Source: Chlamydomonas reinhardtii (Eukaryota > Chlorophyta > Chlorophyceae > Chlamydomonadales > Chlamydomonadaceae). Taken from it: a stretch of 64,000 bases of DNA. Shown in pieces: positions 10,421 through 23,200 of this stretch (positions are counted from its first letter, which is position 1; each line of letters starts with the position of its first letter). The position numbers and the translations under genes are program-made. Location of the stretch: the NCBI RefSeq assembly GCF_000002595.2, contig NC_057005.1, forward strand, positions 1,095,565-1,159,564, given 5' to 3'. Under the pieces are notes generated by a model. The model searched no databases and was not told where the DNA came from. It saw only the letters and a list, made by a program, of their open reading frames with translations.

Positions 10421-11711
10421 TTGTTCCAAATCCGCTTGAAAAAGCAGCTAAGAGCACAGTCCCATTCTGCAGCATTGTGTTTCGTGTCGGCAGTCTGAGA
10501 TCGAAATGGGCAACACAGATGTTGGGCGAGCAAGCATGCCCGACAAGCGGGGCTAGCGGGGCCGGTTGAAGACCTACATGCCCCATACTCCAATCGCCCG
10601 CTGACCCGCCCATGGCGCAGCTTGGTGTTGCCATCAACTCCCACTCTCCCAGCCTTGGTCGCCCAGACGCTCACGCACACGTGATGGAACATGGCAAGGG
10701 GCAGGAAAGCGTAGTCCCGATGTGTGTGGCTCCCACCCGTGCCCACATAAATGCGTAGCAAGAAGACTTACTCCTGTTGAGGCTCCAATCGCAAGCTCAT
10801 GGCAAGATGTATCGTTAAACAGCTGGCCTTCTCGTCAGCTACATAGCGCCCTGCGCTCAGGTCCGATGTCTTCTCTAGTAGGGTAAACAAGGAGGTGGCT
10901 GCCTTATGGCAGGAAAAGGGCTGATCCCGGGGCCACCTTGACGCGGGCGCCTACTAAGCACACGCCTCTATGTTGGGGGCCTTTGGCATCCCCGCAAATC
11001 CGGACATGGCCGGTTGGGTGGGGTGCACAGTCCGTGCTAACCCGCAGCTAACAAACTAGTCACGTCACTCGCCGCCAATCAACACGTGCACCCTCAGCCC
11101 CACGCCCTGCTAGCGCCGTTCAGGCTCTCAGCCCGGCCCCGCCGCCGCCGGCGGCCATGGCGGCCGCTGCAGCTTGGTCGGCCGCTCGAAGCCCATCAGC
11201 TTCAGCAGGAGGAGCACACGGATCACGTTGGCGGCGGAGACGTCGCGGTTCTGGGGATGGTAAGGTATAGTAGGGTAAAAAATGTGGAGCACAGGCGTGC
11301 CCACTCCGAATCACGCCATCACAGCAAAACTTCACTGCAGCCTCCTAGCTCTCAAACTCTTGCTAATTCATGTACACGATGAGGTATGGCGGCCCCGCAC
11401 ACCTAATCCGTAAATCGTGCGCAAGGCATCCTAACAGGGCATCAATCCCCCATCCAGCAACCGCTCATACTCAGTCCCCCCCATCAGTGCCCCTCAGCGA
11501 CGTATCGCACGCGGTCAAGCTTTTGCTTCCATTCGCGCCAGGGCACAATCCTGCCTGGCTCCGACCCCTGAAGCCTCTGTGCCAAACCATCTTCACTCTT
11601 TCCCGGTCACACCGATTTTCCTGACCACCTCTCTCCACGCCAGCTATGGACGCCGGCGACCAGCCCTCCTCCCACACCGCAGCAAAGGCGGCCCATCCAG
11701 AGTGTGCGTCG
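10421..11711. repeat. Copy B of the 1291-bp direct duplication
   Basis: See copy A. Beyond 11711 the sequence continues into the last exon of the SDR-like gene (stop at 11747), so copy B is the one joined to unique sequence on the right, as copy A is on the left. Confidence 0.92.
11128..11250 (-). pseudogene. Possible TnpB/Fanzor-like terminal exon (copy B)
   Basis: Same sequence as 9737-9859 within the duplicated contig end; probably one locus in the real genome. It lies ~500 bp downstream of the SDR-like gene's stop, on the same strand. Confidence 0.3.
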
Positions 11712-11746
11712 CCACGTGCCGAGCTCGCTGCAGTGAAGCCGCACGC

Positions 11747-11942
11747 TTACTTGCGCTTCTGGGCGGATGCCGCGTCACGAGCGGCCTTCTCCGCAGCCAG
11801 CTTGGCACCGCGGGTGCCGGGCACGTAGGTGGGTGCGGACTCGGTGGAGCGGCTGCTGGAGCTCCTGCGTGTGCGTGTGGTTGTGTTAAGAAAACTAACA
11901 AAATGAACCCCACGTGTGTATGTGTACGTGTGTGTATGTGTA

Positions 11943-11978
<36 letters not shown>

Positions 11979-14900
11979 CGGCGGCACACCGGGCAGCAGC
12001 AGGGCACACGTTTGTACGTGTGAAGGCAAGACCGCACGACGCACAGTTCCCTCCACGCAAGCCCACATCGCGACCCGCCGTCCTCTCCTGTTACCTAGCC
12101 CACTATCCCTCTCCTTCCTTGCGGCCCCCATCCCAGCCCAGCCTCACTTGCTGCTGACGCTGGTGGTGCCGCTGCGGGAGCTGCTGCTGCGGGCGGGCGG
12201 CGGCGGCGGCGCGGCCTTCTTGGGGGGCTCGGGCTTCTTGGCCTCGGGCTTCTTCACTGGCTCAGGCTTCTTAACGGGCTCGGGCCGCTTGGGCTCGGGC
12301 TTGACAGGGGCAGCGCGAGAGCTCACCGACACATTGCGCTTGACCGGCTCGGGCGCGGGCGGCGGCGCCGCGCGGCTACGCACGCTGGTGCCGGTCTTGG
12401 GCGCGGGGGCGGGCGGCGGCGGCGGCGCGGCGCGGCGGATGGCGGTGCCGCGCTTGGGCGCGGGCTCCTCCTCCGGCTCCGGCTCCTTGACGCGCTTGGG
12501 CGTCGCGAACAGAGCGGAGAAGCCGGTGCCCTTCTTGGGCGCGGGGGCCTCCTCCTCCTCCACCTTGGGTGCCTCCTTCTTGGCAGCCACCTGCGGTGTG
12601 GCAGGAATCGTGTTTGGCTGTCAACCACTGCTTCTGACTCAGCGGACAAATTACCGCATCATATGCGGCAACTCCTCATGTGACATGTGAGAGGTGCTCT
12701 AGTTGCGTACAGCAGTACGGGGCCCGTCAAAGCATCTGACAATCCTCCTACTGCTGCCGCTGCCGCTAGCTGTTGCCGTCGCCGCCCTGTCCTCCGAGTG
12801 CCCACACGCACGTAAAACACGCCTGCCCCAGCAGCACTGCGCCTGTTGCGCCGCCATCCCCCTTGATGGCACGCCTCACCCGGCCGGTGCCAAAGAAGCC
12901 GGCGGCCTTCTTGGGCGCAGGGGCCTCCTCCTCCTCCTCCTTGGGCGCCTCCTTCTTGGCAGCCACCTGCGGTGTGGCAGGAGTGCGTGTTTGGCTGTCA
13001 ACCGTTGCTATTGACTGAGCGGACAGGAATCACATGCGGAAAGTTCTCATGCGCCTTGCACAAGGTGCCCAAGGTGCCTCAAAGCAGGACGGGCCCAATT
13101 GAAGCATCTGGCAAACCTCCTACTGCTGCCGCTAGTCGTCGCGGTCGCCGTTCTGTCCTACGAGTGCCCACACGCACGCAAGACACGCTTGCGGCAGCAG
13201 CCGTCCCGTGGCTGCACTGCGTCTGTTGCGCCGCCATCCCCCTTGACAGCCTCACCCGGCTGGTGCCGAAGAAGCCGGCGGCCTTCTTGGGCGCAGGGGC
13301 CTCCTCCTCCTCCTTGGGCTCCTCCTTCTTGGCAGCCACCTACGGGTGTATGTGCACCGCGTGTGGGCGGAGTGAGGTAGACGCACGTGGAGCGCATTCG
13401 CGCGCGGCGGCTGGATGCAGCGACATTCGGTACTCCCACTCGCGGGGCGCCGCTGTCCTTCAGTGTCCTGCGCGCCTGGGGTTTGCAATCCGTGGCTGTG
13501 CTCCGCTGCTGTGCAGTGCCGCACGCACATGCCAGGCTGCAGCTGCCGCCGTGCTGCTGCTGACCCAGCTACCCGCTTGTGACGCACGGGCCTCACCTTC
13601 CCGGTGCCGAAGAACGAAAAGCCGGTGCCCTTCTTGGGCGCGGGGGCCTCCTCCTCCTCCTCCACCTTGGGCGCCTCCTTCTTGGCAGCCACCTGTGACG
13701 GCATGATGGTGTGGTGTTTGCATGGTGTTGAATGGCGTCGCAGCGGGCGTACTCAACGGCATTACGACAGTCGCTATCCGGCCTCCACATTTGCGAGTGG
13801 AGGTGGCAGTGCCCGGAGCGGGGGCTCTCACGGCGGGCCCTGCCATGTGCCGTACAATGCGCCACCGCGCTCCGCAGTGCAGCAGCGCCCCGCATGCGCG
13901 CGCCCCTTGCGGCGCGGCCTCACCTTGCCAGTGCCGAAGAACGAGAAGCCGGAGCCGGTCTTGGGCGCGGGGGCCTCCTCCTCCTCCTTGGGCTCCTCCT
14001 TCTTAGGGGCCTCCTTCTTGGCAGCCACCTGCAAACAGCGCCACACGCCGGGTCAACCCAGCTGCCTTTTATCAAGCCCGCCGCCACGAACTCGGTTCCG
14101 CCCCATCCCGCCCCCGTCCCCATCCCGCCACCATTCCCCCAGCCCCCACCTTGCCGGTGCCGAAGAAGTTGAAGCCGGAGCCGGCCTTGGGCGCCTCCTC
14201 CACCACCACCTCCTCAACCTCGGCGCGCGGGGCGCGGGCGCGGCGCGCGCTCAGCGTGCCCACCTTGGCGGGGGCAGGCTCCTCCACCTGCTTGGGCTCC
14301 TCGGCCTTGGCGGCCTTGGGCGCGCCGAAGGCAAAGCTGAAGCCGGTGCCGGTCTTCTTGGGCGCGGGCGCCTCCTCCGGCTCCGGCTGGGCCTCCTCCT
14401 TGGGCTGCGTGCAGGTGTTGGCGGCGGCGGCGGGGCGAGCGATGGCGGGATGAGCGGGGGCTGATGCCCAATACAGAAACCCAGAAGTACCATACACGTG
14501 ACCTAGGACCACCTCTCGCGCCGCCCCCCACAGCCTTGTCCTGGCTTCTTCCCGCCCGCCGGGTCCCCCGCCCGCCCCCCTGTTTTAGTGTGGGCTGGGA
14601 GTGTGGGCTGGGTCAACAACTGGGTGTGCAACCTCCCCCTCCCTCACCTCGGCGGCCTGCTTGGCGCGCGCGATGCTCATGGTGCCCAGGCCGAACAGGC
14701 CGATGGAGGGCGCGGCGTTCTTGGCGGCCTCCTCGGCGGCGGCGGCGGCGGCCTCGGCGGCGGCGGCCTCGTTGGAGGCAATGATCTGTGGGTGAGGCGC
14801 CAGGCAGCAAGCGGCTTAGCAGCCCTGACAGGGAGACGCGAGATGGAATGTCATATCGGAGGGGACATGCTTGGCATTGAGCGGCCTCGCCCCCAAAGAC

Positions 14901-17900
14901 ACACACCGTATCCCAACCTGCACCGAGGCCGCAAGCTGCAGCCGCAAGCCCCTCAAGCAACCGCCTGCTGGGTACTTCCATGCAGCCCCCAAAGCTATTG
15001 CCCTCCCCCCCCAACGAGTTGCCACGCTTTCCTCCTCGCTCTTTTGCATTGGGCTCGGTTTAGTTCTGCGGGTATCCACACCCCTCCCGCCCACCAGGGC
15101 CTCCACCCCTGCCGCTGGCCCCCGCCTGCCCCATCCCTGCTGCAACCCTGCCGCTGCTGCCGCCCAGCCTCCCTCCGGCCCGCCCCGCCGCCCACCTCGC
15201 CCAGGGCGTCGGCCGCCGACAGCTGCTCGTCGCCGCTGGCGCCCAGCTGCGAGCGAGGGCGGGGCGCAGCAAGACGTGGCAGAGTTCAAGAGGCGCAGTG
15301 AGAAAGGATGGATGAGCGGCGCGATGGCGGGGGTCGTAACGGCGGTGCGTGTATTTGCGGGCCCGCCAGGTGGCACGGGACACGTGCCAGGTCACGGCAG
15401 GCAGCTCCACCCTCAGCGCCTGGCCTCCCGCCGCCTGACGCGCACACACGCAGCCACCCCACCCACCCGCATACCCACATACCCGCACTTCTTCCAATGC
15501 CTTTAGCGCACGATCATTCACAACACAAACACGCGCGCGCACACACACACACGCACACACGCACACGCACACACACACACACAGCTCCCAGTCACGCCGC
15601 CACCCACCTCGAACACCAGCTCGTTGCTGGAGCCGGCCGCCTTGAGCAGCTCGGCCACCACCGAGGCGGCCTGAGAGGGCAGTGGCGGGGCAGCAGCCGG
15701 GAGGAGGGGGGAGAGGTGGGAGGGCCGACAGGCGCGTGTGCGGTGCAACGGAGCCCAGCCACGCCCCCCTTCCACCCAATGCACCATCCAGCGCACGCCA
15801 CACATACCTGCTAGACCCGCCCCTTCTCCCCTCCGGCCCCGCCGCCCCTCTCCCGGCGCCTAAAACCACGCCGTTCTCCATGAACGGCTGCCCGCCCCCC
15901 CCCCAACCGCACCTGTGCCTTGCTGGCCAGCTGGGTGCTGGGGATGGAGCCCAGGGTGCCGATCTGCACGTAGGGGCCGGGCTCGGCGCCGTCCTCCACC
16001 TTGTCGGTGCCGTACGCGCGCACGATGGCGTACGGCTTGCCGCTGTCCGCCAGCTACGGTGAGGTGAGGAGAGGGGAAGGGCACACGGCGGTACGGGTTT
16101 GGCACGCCTTGGCGGGTTTGCTCGCAAGCCACATAGGAACTTGCCATTGACACGCACATTCTGTCCAGCTCCGCGTTGCTTTCCTCTCCTTTAACAGACA
16201 TGCTCCCATGCTCCATGGCTTATGCATACGGTCCGTGCACACACAGACGCCCACGCCCACACGTGCACTGCTGGCATTTCCCTACCTGCTTCTCCAGCTT
16301 GCTCAGGCTGGCGATGGGCTGGCCGGGCGCGGTGGCCGCGGGCTTGGGCGCGAAGAAGCCGAACACACCGCCGGAGGCGGGGGCGGCGGTGGGCTGGGTC
16401 GACACCAGCACGACCTGTGTCACGTGGGGGCAAACGTGTGAATCGCTTGTGTTGAACGTGGCTTTTGCGGGGCGTGCTGCGCGGGTTCGGTGTCCAGCGT
16501 TGCACTCAAACACAGCGCCAAACGCCCTTCCCTGTCACCGCAGCGTCCCCGTTGGCCTTGGGGTGCGTTACAGCAATGCCCCGGTACCCACCCCTCCGGC
16601 CCCAAGCTGAGGCTGCTGCCAAGGCCCGGCCGGCCGTTCTCCGCCCACACCATGCCCTGCCCTGCCCACACCATGCTCACACCATGCCCTGCCCTGCCCA
16701 CACCATGCCCATTCCCCCACCTGGCTGGCGGCGGTGGCGCTGGCCAGAGCCAGAGCGAACTGGACCTCCTGTGTGGGGGCGCAGCGTCAGCGCACGTGCG
16801 CACCAGCGCATCGGTAAGAGCGCCTCTGGGGCAGAAACCTGGATCCCCTGAACGCCGTAATACAATCGCAGTCAGCACTTGTGCAAAGCGGTACAGCACC
16901 AGCCGGATGCACACCCCGAGTCACGATTGCAATGCCTCGCAACGCCGCTGCTCCCGCGCGACCCTGGGGCCCCTGGCGCTCCGCGCCGTACCTTGGCGCC
17001 GGTCTTGGACTTGCCGTCGGTGTCGCCATCCACGACCACGACCTTGGCCTTCCTGCTCACAGGCACACGCGCATAAATGCATATTCACATACCCAGGTCA
17101 ATATGAGGACTCTTGCACCAACATGACGTGCACCGGCCACATATCATGGCCTGCTGCTGCTGCTGCTGCTGCTCCTGCTCCTGCTGCTGCAGTAAGCCCC
17201 AGTGGCTGCAAGCCGCCTGCCTGACTATCATAGCAGCTCACACAATCCAGCTGAACGATCAACCCTCCCACATCTGCCAAAGACCGCGTTGCGACACAGC
17301 GCGCTGTGCCGGTGTGATGCATTATGGCTGGCCGCCAGCTGAGGGGCCGCCGGCCTGCACGGCGAGGCGGGTCAGGGCCCCACTGCTGCAGCAGCCGCAG
17401 CTGCGCTTGCGGCTGCGGCGGCTTTACTGTGCGTGGTGCGGACAGTGGGCACAGGCACCTGCCGCTCCCAAGCTGTTGTGCAACCCCGGTGTATGGCTGT
17501 GGCCACGGGCACCGAAGACCCGAGGCCCGCCCCGGCAGCCCCAGCACAGCGCCACATCGGGTGGCTATCTGCAGCTGACCCGATTTCCCATGTGTGTTGG
17601 GGGACTGCTTGCCAGCCATTACGCCTGCTGCTGCTCATGCTGCTGCTTCTGCTGCTGTTTCTGCTGCTGCTTCTGCTACCCCCTCCGCACCGCCCTTCTC
17701 CCCATCGCACGCACGACTACCGGCGCCGCCCTGGGCACCTGCGCAGCAGCTCCCGACGTGCCACCCGTGCAGCTGGCCGCCTGCGCAACACGTATGCGGC
17801 TGCTGCTGCTGCTGCTGTGGGCGCTCCTGCATCTGCGTCTGCGCCTGCGCCTGCTTCTGCCGCTGCCGCGACATCGATGCAGCCCGGCCGCTCGCGCCCA

Positions 17901-19313
17901 GCAGCGCCAGCCCGCCTCCGCTCAGCCGCGGCAGTCGCCGACACCCGCCGCAGGCCGCTCGCCTGCTCATGGGCTGAGCCCCTTTCGTGTGTGCCCAGCG
18001 CGCCATCGCACGCGCATCATGGCTCCGCCGTCGTCATCTGCATCCCCACCAGCCCAGCCCCCGCGCTTCAAGCCCCCGCTCAGCGCCCCCTTCCTTGCAA
18101 CGCCTGCCCCCCGCCTCTGCAGCCTCAGCGATATTTATAGCCGGTGCCGCTCGCCCTGCTGCTCCACAACGCCTCGGCCCCCTCCTATAAATACTATCGC
18201 TTGTAGCTAACGCCTCTGCCTGTGCTCCGCTAGCTTATCTTGTTTTGGTTTAGTTTGGGCTGGTATCTACGCCCCCCATCCTCCTCACTTGGGCAGCGCC
18301 TTGACGGCCGCGTCATCCTCCTCCAGCTGCAGCAGCGAGATCAGCTTCAGGTTGGCGGCCGCCGCCTTGTCGATCAGCTCGTAGCGCTTGAAGAACGCAA
18401 AGGCGGCGTTGGCGGCGGCCAGGTCCGACACGCCTGTCGGGTGCAGGAGGTGGGAATTGTGGGTTGGGTGTAAGGCGTTGGGGAGGGCTGCGGGAGGCGA
18501 GGCTGATGCGGGTGAAGGAGGGGTAGGTGGTGGGTTGGCACGGGGCAGAAACGGGCGGGCGAGGACAGCCTTGGGAGGCAGCACCCCGGGGTCCAAGAAA
18601 GAAAGGAGTGCAAAGGGTTCCGACAGCTCCTAGATATCAATCGCCGCGCCTGTTGGCCCCGCATGCCCCAGCCGGGGGGCGTTTTCTTGCAAGCTCTCAG
18701 GCCCCCTTTCCCCCACGCCCGGGCTCACCGGCGGTGACCTTGAAGCCCGAGGACAGCAGGTCGCGGATGATGCGGATGGACAGCTGGCCAGTGCCGGCTG
18801 CAGCGCGCGCGGGGGTGGGGGGTAGGGTCGGGGGTAGGTGCAGCGTTGTCGTCAAACCCCCAGGCGACTCAGGACAGCCTCAGGAGAAACCGTGTGGCGC
18901 CCAGAGCTCTCTGGCTCTGACTACCCCAAGGACTTTCAGCGTTCGTTCCGTTGGACAGCCTTTGCTACCACCCAGGTAGCCGGCACGTCGCTGAATTGGT
19001 GAACATGCTTGCACATCATCATGTCACTCGCTCTTATCGCCATCATCTACGCACCGACGACAAAAACGTTGCTGCCCTTGTAGGCCGCCTGGGCAACAGC
19101 TTTCCGCAGAGCAATTGTGCCAACAGCCATCGTCGAGCCCAGCGCATTCGCAGCGGGGGTGGGGGCAGTGGTCTGCTCCGCGCGGACGACCACAGCGCGA
19201 CGGGCACCCCCGATCATCCTAACCGAGCGAATAGCATTTGCCCTGACGGGAACGGCCTGGCGCTGCTGTGCGCTGCGCGCAAGCGAGCGCTGGTTCACTG
19301 CAAGGAGCTGCAT
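11747..19313 (-). CDS. Plastid-targeted NAD(P)-binding SDR-like protein with a repeated K/E/P-GFxFFGTGK tail
   Basis: Seventeen exons: 19313-19055, 18797-18729, 18433-18289, 17052-16992, 16768-16721, 16414-16286, 16053-15913, 15670-15608, 15246-15196, 14785-14648, 14404-14150, 14028-13924, 13692-13597, 13339-13256, 12966-12880, 12590-12148, 11864-11747 (763 aa, all phases fit). Residues 1-~75 look like a chloroplast transit peptide. NVFVVAGTGQLSIRIIRDLL, then VTAGVSDL, form a Rossmann start of the atypical SDR type (NmrA/TIC62-like). KVVVVDGD, VVLVSTQP, KPYAIVRAYGTD and a late ELVFEV strand continue the fold. The C-terminal half is a disordered tail of modules with VAAKKEAPK, an acidic run, APAPKK and GFxFFGTGK. 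Plant TIC62 also joins such a fold to a repeat tail (which binds FNR), but its repeats differ. Enzyme activity and partner are unknown. Exon calls are strong; function is inference. Confidence 0.85.
11911..11976. repeat. (TG)n tract in the last intron of the SDR-like gene
   Basis: TGTATGTG then pure TG on +. A TGTTAAGAAAACTAAC stretch lies beside it, similar to the TGTTAAAGAGCAC module next to other TG tracts. Confidence 0.85.
12594..13339. repeat. Tandem exon-plus-intron duplication in the SDR-like gene
   Basis: Two units of ~370 bp, about 12594-12966 and 12967-13339, resemble each other across exon and intron. Both have GGTGTGGCAGGA and TTTGGCTGTCAACC near one end and GAGTGCCCACACGCACG plus GCGCCGCCATCCCCCTTGA before the exon. 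This shows recent duplication of a whole exon module. Confidence 0.8.
15026..15096 (+). repeat. Intronic repeat family 1, copy A
   Basis: Core TTTGCATTGGGCTCGGTTTA then GGGTATCCACACCCC. Related copies at 18206-18290, 39825-39905, 39931-40021, 40970-41040 and, inverted, 54991-55056. Confidence 0.7.
15537..15584. repeat. (CA)n tract in an intron of the SDR-like gene
   Basis: Mixed CA/CG run directly downstream (transcript order) of the exon ending at 15608. Confidence 0.85.
15866..15900 (+). repeat. Intronic repeat family 2 copy
   Basis: Core CCGTTCTCCATGAACGGCTG, matching 46984-47030 and 48347-48385 and, inverted, 5066-5116. Here it lies in the intron after the exon ending at 15913. Confidence 0.6.
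16640..16722. repeat. Short tandem repeat of ACCATGCCCTGCCCTGCCC-type units
   Basis: Three to four imperfect units of about 20-25 bp in the intron after the exon 16768-16721. Confidence 0.75.
18206..18290 (+). repeat. Intronic repeat family 1, copy B
   Basis: Contains CTAACGCCTCTGCCTGTGCT and TTGGTTTAGTTTGGGCTGG, both shared with 39931-40021. It abuts the donor of the exon 18433-18289. Confidence 0.7.
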
Positions 19314-20203
19314 TTTTGAATCAGCCTACTCAAGTAAGTGGCGGCCTATAAAGCAAATAATAAGGCGCCTGGTCAGGCGTTGCACCGGCACGCGGAATCG
19401 GGTCGACGAGATCTCCAGGCCAGGTCGCTCCCGAGCGCCTTCCGCATAAACCAAAATTTAGTCGAGAATAGAGTCATGAAGTCCATGCAGCGTGAAGGGA
19501 CGACACACCATGCAACAGTCCTTGACAAGGTCCCCCCTTCCCTTCCAGCGTTTCCCGCGCAGGGGCGCCCTGCGTCACAACGCTGCCGTCCTTCAGATAG
19601 CTCGAGCCGAGCTGCCGCTGCAGCTTTTACCCCAGCTAATACGCATGTGATTACACATGTTCCCATCAAGCTGTCAGTCTGTCACCCATATCTGCCGGCC
19701 CGATGCGCCGGCGCGAGCCACCGCTCAGCCACCCACCTGTCCTTGCGGTCCTTCCATCCACAGACCACACAACGTTCGACCAGCCGCGCACTCCTGCACT
19801 GCCGTTGCAAATTGTTTGCCATCTTCTGGGGTCTGGGAATTAGCTGCACCCTGCGCGACCTCGCCAACCTGCCTAAACCCTGTCCCATCACACTTCCACA
19901 GACCACACAAGCGGCGTGTCTCGTGAGCCATCTTGCGCCTCCTCCCAATCCTAACAACCTCTGCAAGAACACCTAGTCCGGCTTGCAGCTGGGCCTCACC
20001 TGCCGGCTACTCAGCCCGTCTAGCACTCCTGCCGCACACATCCGTTCCAGGCACAGATTACCTTCACTTCGCACTAGACTACCCTCAATTTGCACTATTT
20101 GCACTATGTGCGGTATGACTTGCCTACACGTCCTCTCTGCGCCTCACTGCCTGTACCATATGCACACTACCCAAGCTGCCTGCCATCCCTGCCATGCTTT
20201 CGC
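19314..20203. other. Region between the Nudix gene's stop and the SDR-like gene's start
   Basis: Both genes are on the minus strand. TTACA at 19651-19655 (TGTAA on the minus strand) is a candidate poly(A) signal of the Nudix gene, leaving ~330 bp for the SDR promoter. No other feature was seen. Confidence 0.45.
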
Positions 20204-23200
20204 CTATGCCGAGCCCGACGCCGCGATGACCACCTCCGCCTCCACCGCCTCCACGGCCACATCCGCCGCCGCTGCCAGGTCCTCGCGGCTGGGCAGCTGC
20301 AGCACACCGCCCTCGCCCGCCCGGCCAGCCCGCGCTGCTACAGCCGCAGGGCCCGGCCCCGCAGCCGCATCAGCAGTAGCAGCTGCAGCCGAGGCGGCGT
20401 CGGCGTGTGCGATCTCGGCCTCGGGTCGCACACGCAGTGCGGAGCCGTCCCAGTAGAAGCAGCTGTAGTGCTGGCCGCCGAGGCAGCGCTCCTGAGCGTA
20501 TGGAATAGGGTTAAACGAGGATGTGTGGTGAATGACGCGTGCAAAGCAACGGCTCAGCGGCGGCACTACCGTACGCACCTAGCACGCAAGCACTCAATCG
20601 CCCACGCCACACGATCTACAGGCGGGCGACTGCCCGCGGCCCGCTCGCATTGACCTAGTGCGTCAGAGGCAGCGGTGGGCGGCAGCGAGGGCACGTCGTC
20701 GCAATTGCGTGCTGAGAGCGGAGGCTACCGCGGTGCCCCGCACTCATGAGCTGGACACAGGGGGAACCGGGACGGAGGCGTCGTTGCTTGCGCCCGCGCA
20801 CAACTCGCCTGGAAGCTCGGCTCCCGGCCCAGCGCCAGGCGTGCCGCCGCAATGCAGATCGTGGCGGTGAGGCCCCACACGTCAAAGTCCTGCACGCGCG
20901 TACCGTGCGTCCATGCACATTGCAGCAAGTAGCCCAGGTTTGCCCTCTTTTCGGTTGTTCAAACATGCACAGTCATGCAAACATGGAAGAGGACACGGTA
21001 ACCTGGGAAGCCAGGCAAGCTGTGAGGTCTGCCACTACTTGACAGCAAAGCACTACGCGCGCATACCCAGCTCCTGGCCGCGCCCCACACACCGGTGCTG
21101 CAGCCGCAGCCGCTGCTCACCCCGTACTGGAAGGAGTGGATGCGGTACTCGTGCTCGCCCCAGCTGATGTCCCGGTACTCGTGCACCGCATTGCCGTACG
21201 CACAGTCCGAGCCGATGGCCACACCGGCACCCGCGCCCTCGCCCTCGCGCGCGCCCACGCCCACGCCCGCAGCCGCTGCGGCAGCCGCAGTTGCTTTGGA
21301 GGCTGAGGCAGACGGCGGCCGCCAGCTGAGCGGCTTCGGCTCCGTATCTGTGGCCGCTGCAGCAGCGGCGGCGCTGTCGCCGGCGGCGGTGGCGGCGCTG
21401 CGCCGGCGGCGGGTGCGCCTGCCAGTGCTGTCGCCGCCGTCGTCGACAGGCGCCGGTGGCTGGGCCGACGAAGTCGCGGCCTGCGGAGGACAGGCCAGCA
21501 GCCTCGGCAGCCATACATGCTGACAGCGCTGGCAGGGTGGCAAGTTGCCCTTGGCGGCATCACACTCGCGACACCAGCCCTCCGCTCACCTGCTGCTGCC
21601 CACCGGCGCCGACACCGCCCGAGCCGCCGCCAGCCGTCCGGCGCGGGTCGGCGTATGTGCCCAGGAACACTGCAAGGGGCACCGTGAAGGCCGCGTCCAC
21701 CTCGGCCGGGTGCGGCGCCGGCACCGCCCCGGGCGGCAGCAGCGCCAGCACTGGCGTCACGGACAGGTGGTGCTTGGACAGCACGGGCGGCAGGCAGCAC
21801 AGCACGTCCGCGGAGGAGGGGTCCAGACCAAGCTGCGAAGGAGGACAGCAGTTGGGTGTTAGAAGTAGGGAGCTTGGAATCGGAGCAGGTGCAAGAGGAA
21901 ATGGCGGTGTTCGTGAGACGCTTACGCGAGCTGGGTTGAGGTCTGGGTGGGTGGTATGGGAGGGTGGAGCAACAAGCACGTGCGCAAGGAGGCAGCATGG
22001 CAGAGGCCTCGCACCTCCTCGTTTGCCTCCCGCAGCGCCGTCGCCGCATCGTCCGCGTCCTCCTCGTCTCGCTTGCCGCCCGGCAGACACACCTGCGCAG
22101 GGCGGCGGGGGGGGGGTAAGCCGTCCACGGAGAACAGATCCCCTAAGTCCCAAGTCAGGGGGCGGTACAGCCAGGCGAGACGGCGCAACGTATCGCTGCA
22201 GGGCATAATCGCGCGGCGCACAGCCACGCACAGTCGCGATGGGTGGACAGCAACTTCGGTGTGTGCCACAGACCACTCAGTGCGCTGCCGTGCAGTGGCT
22301 CCACCGCAGCAGTGGCCGCCGCCGCCCCGCGCCCCGCCCCACCCACCTCGCCGCGGTGGCTCTTGAGCCGGCTGGAGCGCTGCGTGAGCAGCACCCGCAC
22401 CACCCCGGTCGAGTCCTCGAACAGCCCCACCAGCACCGCGGCCGCGCGGTCCGACACCTGCGGCCGACACGGGGTGGAGCCGAACCGGCAGTCATTTACA
22501 AGACGGTAACATATATAGTGCTCAAACGTGGGAGCGAGCCTCCCCTCCCAGATGAACACCCCGCTGCCTTCCTCACCGGCTTGTGCTGCGCCTGCGGCTG
22601 CGCCCGCAGCCTCGCCGCCACCGCGTCAAGCCGCTCCGAGACCGGCGGCCATCGGGCGCTAGCCTCGCTCGGCGCAACCGCCGCTTCAAACGCCGCCATC
22701 TGGGTCGGGCCCGCTGCTGCTACAGCGCGGCCTGCGGGTCTGCTACTGCTGCTGCTGCTACTGCCGCTGCCCACCAGTACCAGCGGCGACCTCCGGCTTG
22801 CGCTGCTGGGGTTTGACGCCGGGCTGGTGCTGGGACCTGTGCCGCCGCCGCTTGCGGCTGAGGCTGAGGCTGCTGCTACTGCCGCCGCCGCCGGGCGGGG
22901 ACAAGACAGCGGCGGGGCGCGCGCTGGGGCCCGCAGGTGCTGTGACGTCGACGGAAGGAGCCGAAGCTGAGACGAGGTCGACCTCAGCGCAGCACCCTCG
23001 GCAAGTGCCCCGCTCGTCCCGACCGAAGCAACGGCTGCTGATGCTGCAACCGACGCCAAGAATACACCGCCGATGCTGCTGTTGCCGCCGCCGCCGCTGG
23101 AGTAGCTGCCGCCGCCGCCTCCGCCCCCCCTCGCCTCAGCGCCTGGCGTTAGGCGCTGGTCGATGCGCGGCCTGGCTGGTTGCGAGGCGCCGGGTCCTAG

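Noticed and set aside
9030-11711. Real tandem duplication
   Set aside because: Near-total identity and exact placement around a 100-N gap favour an assembly artefact.
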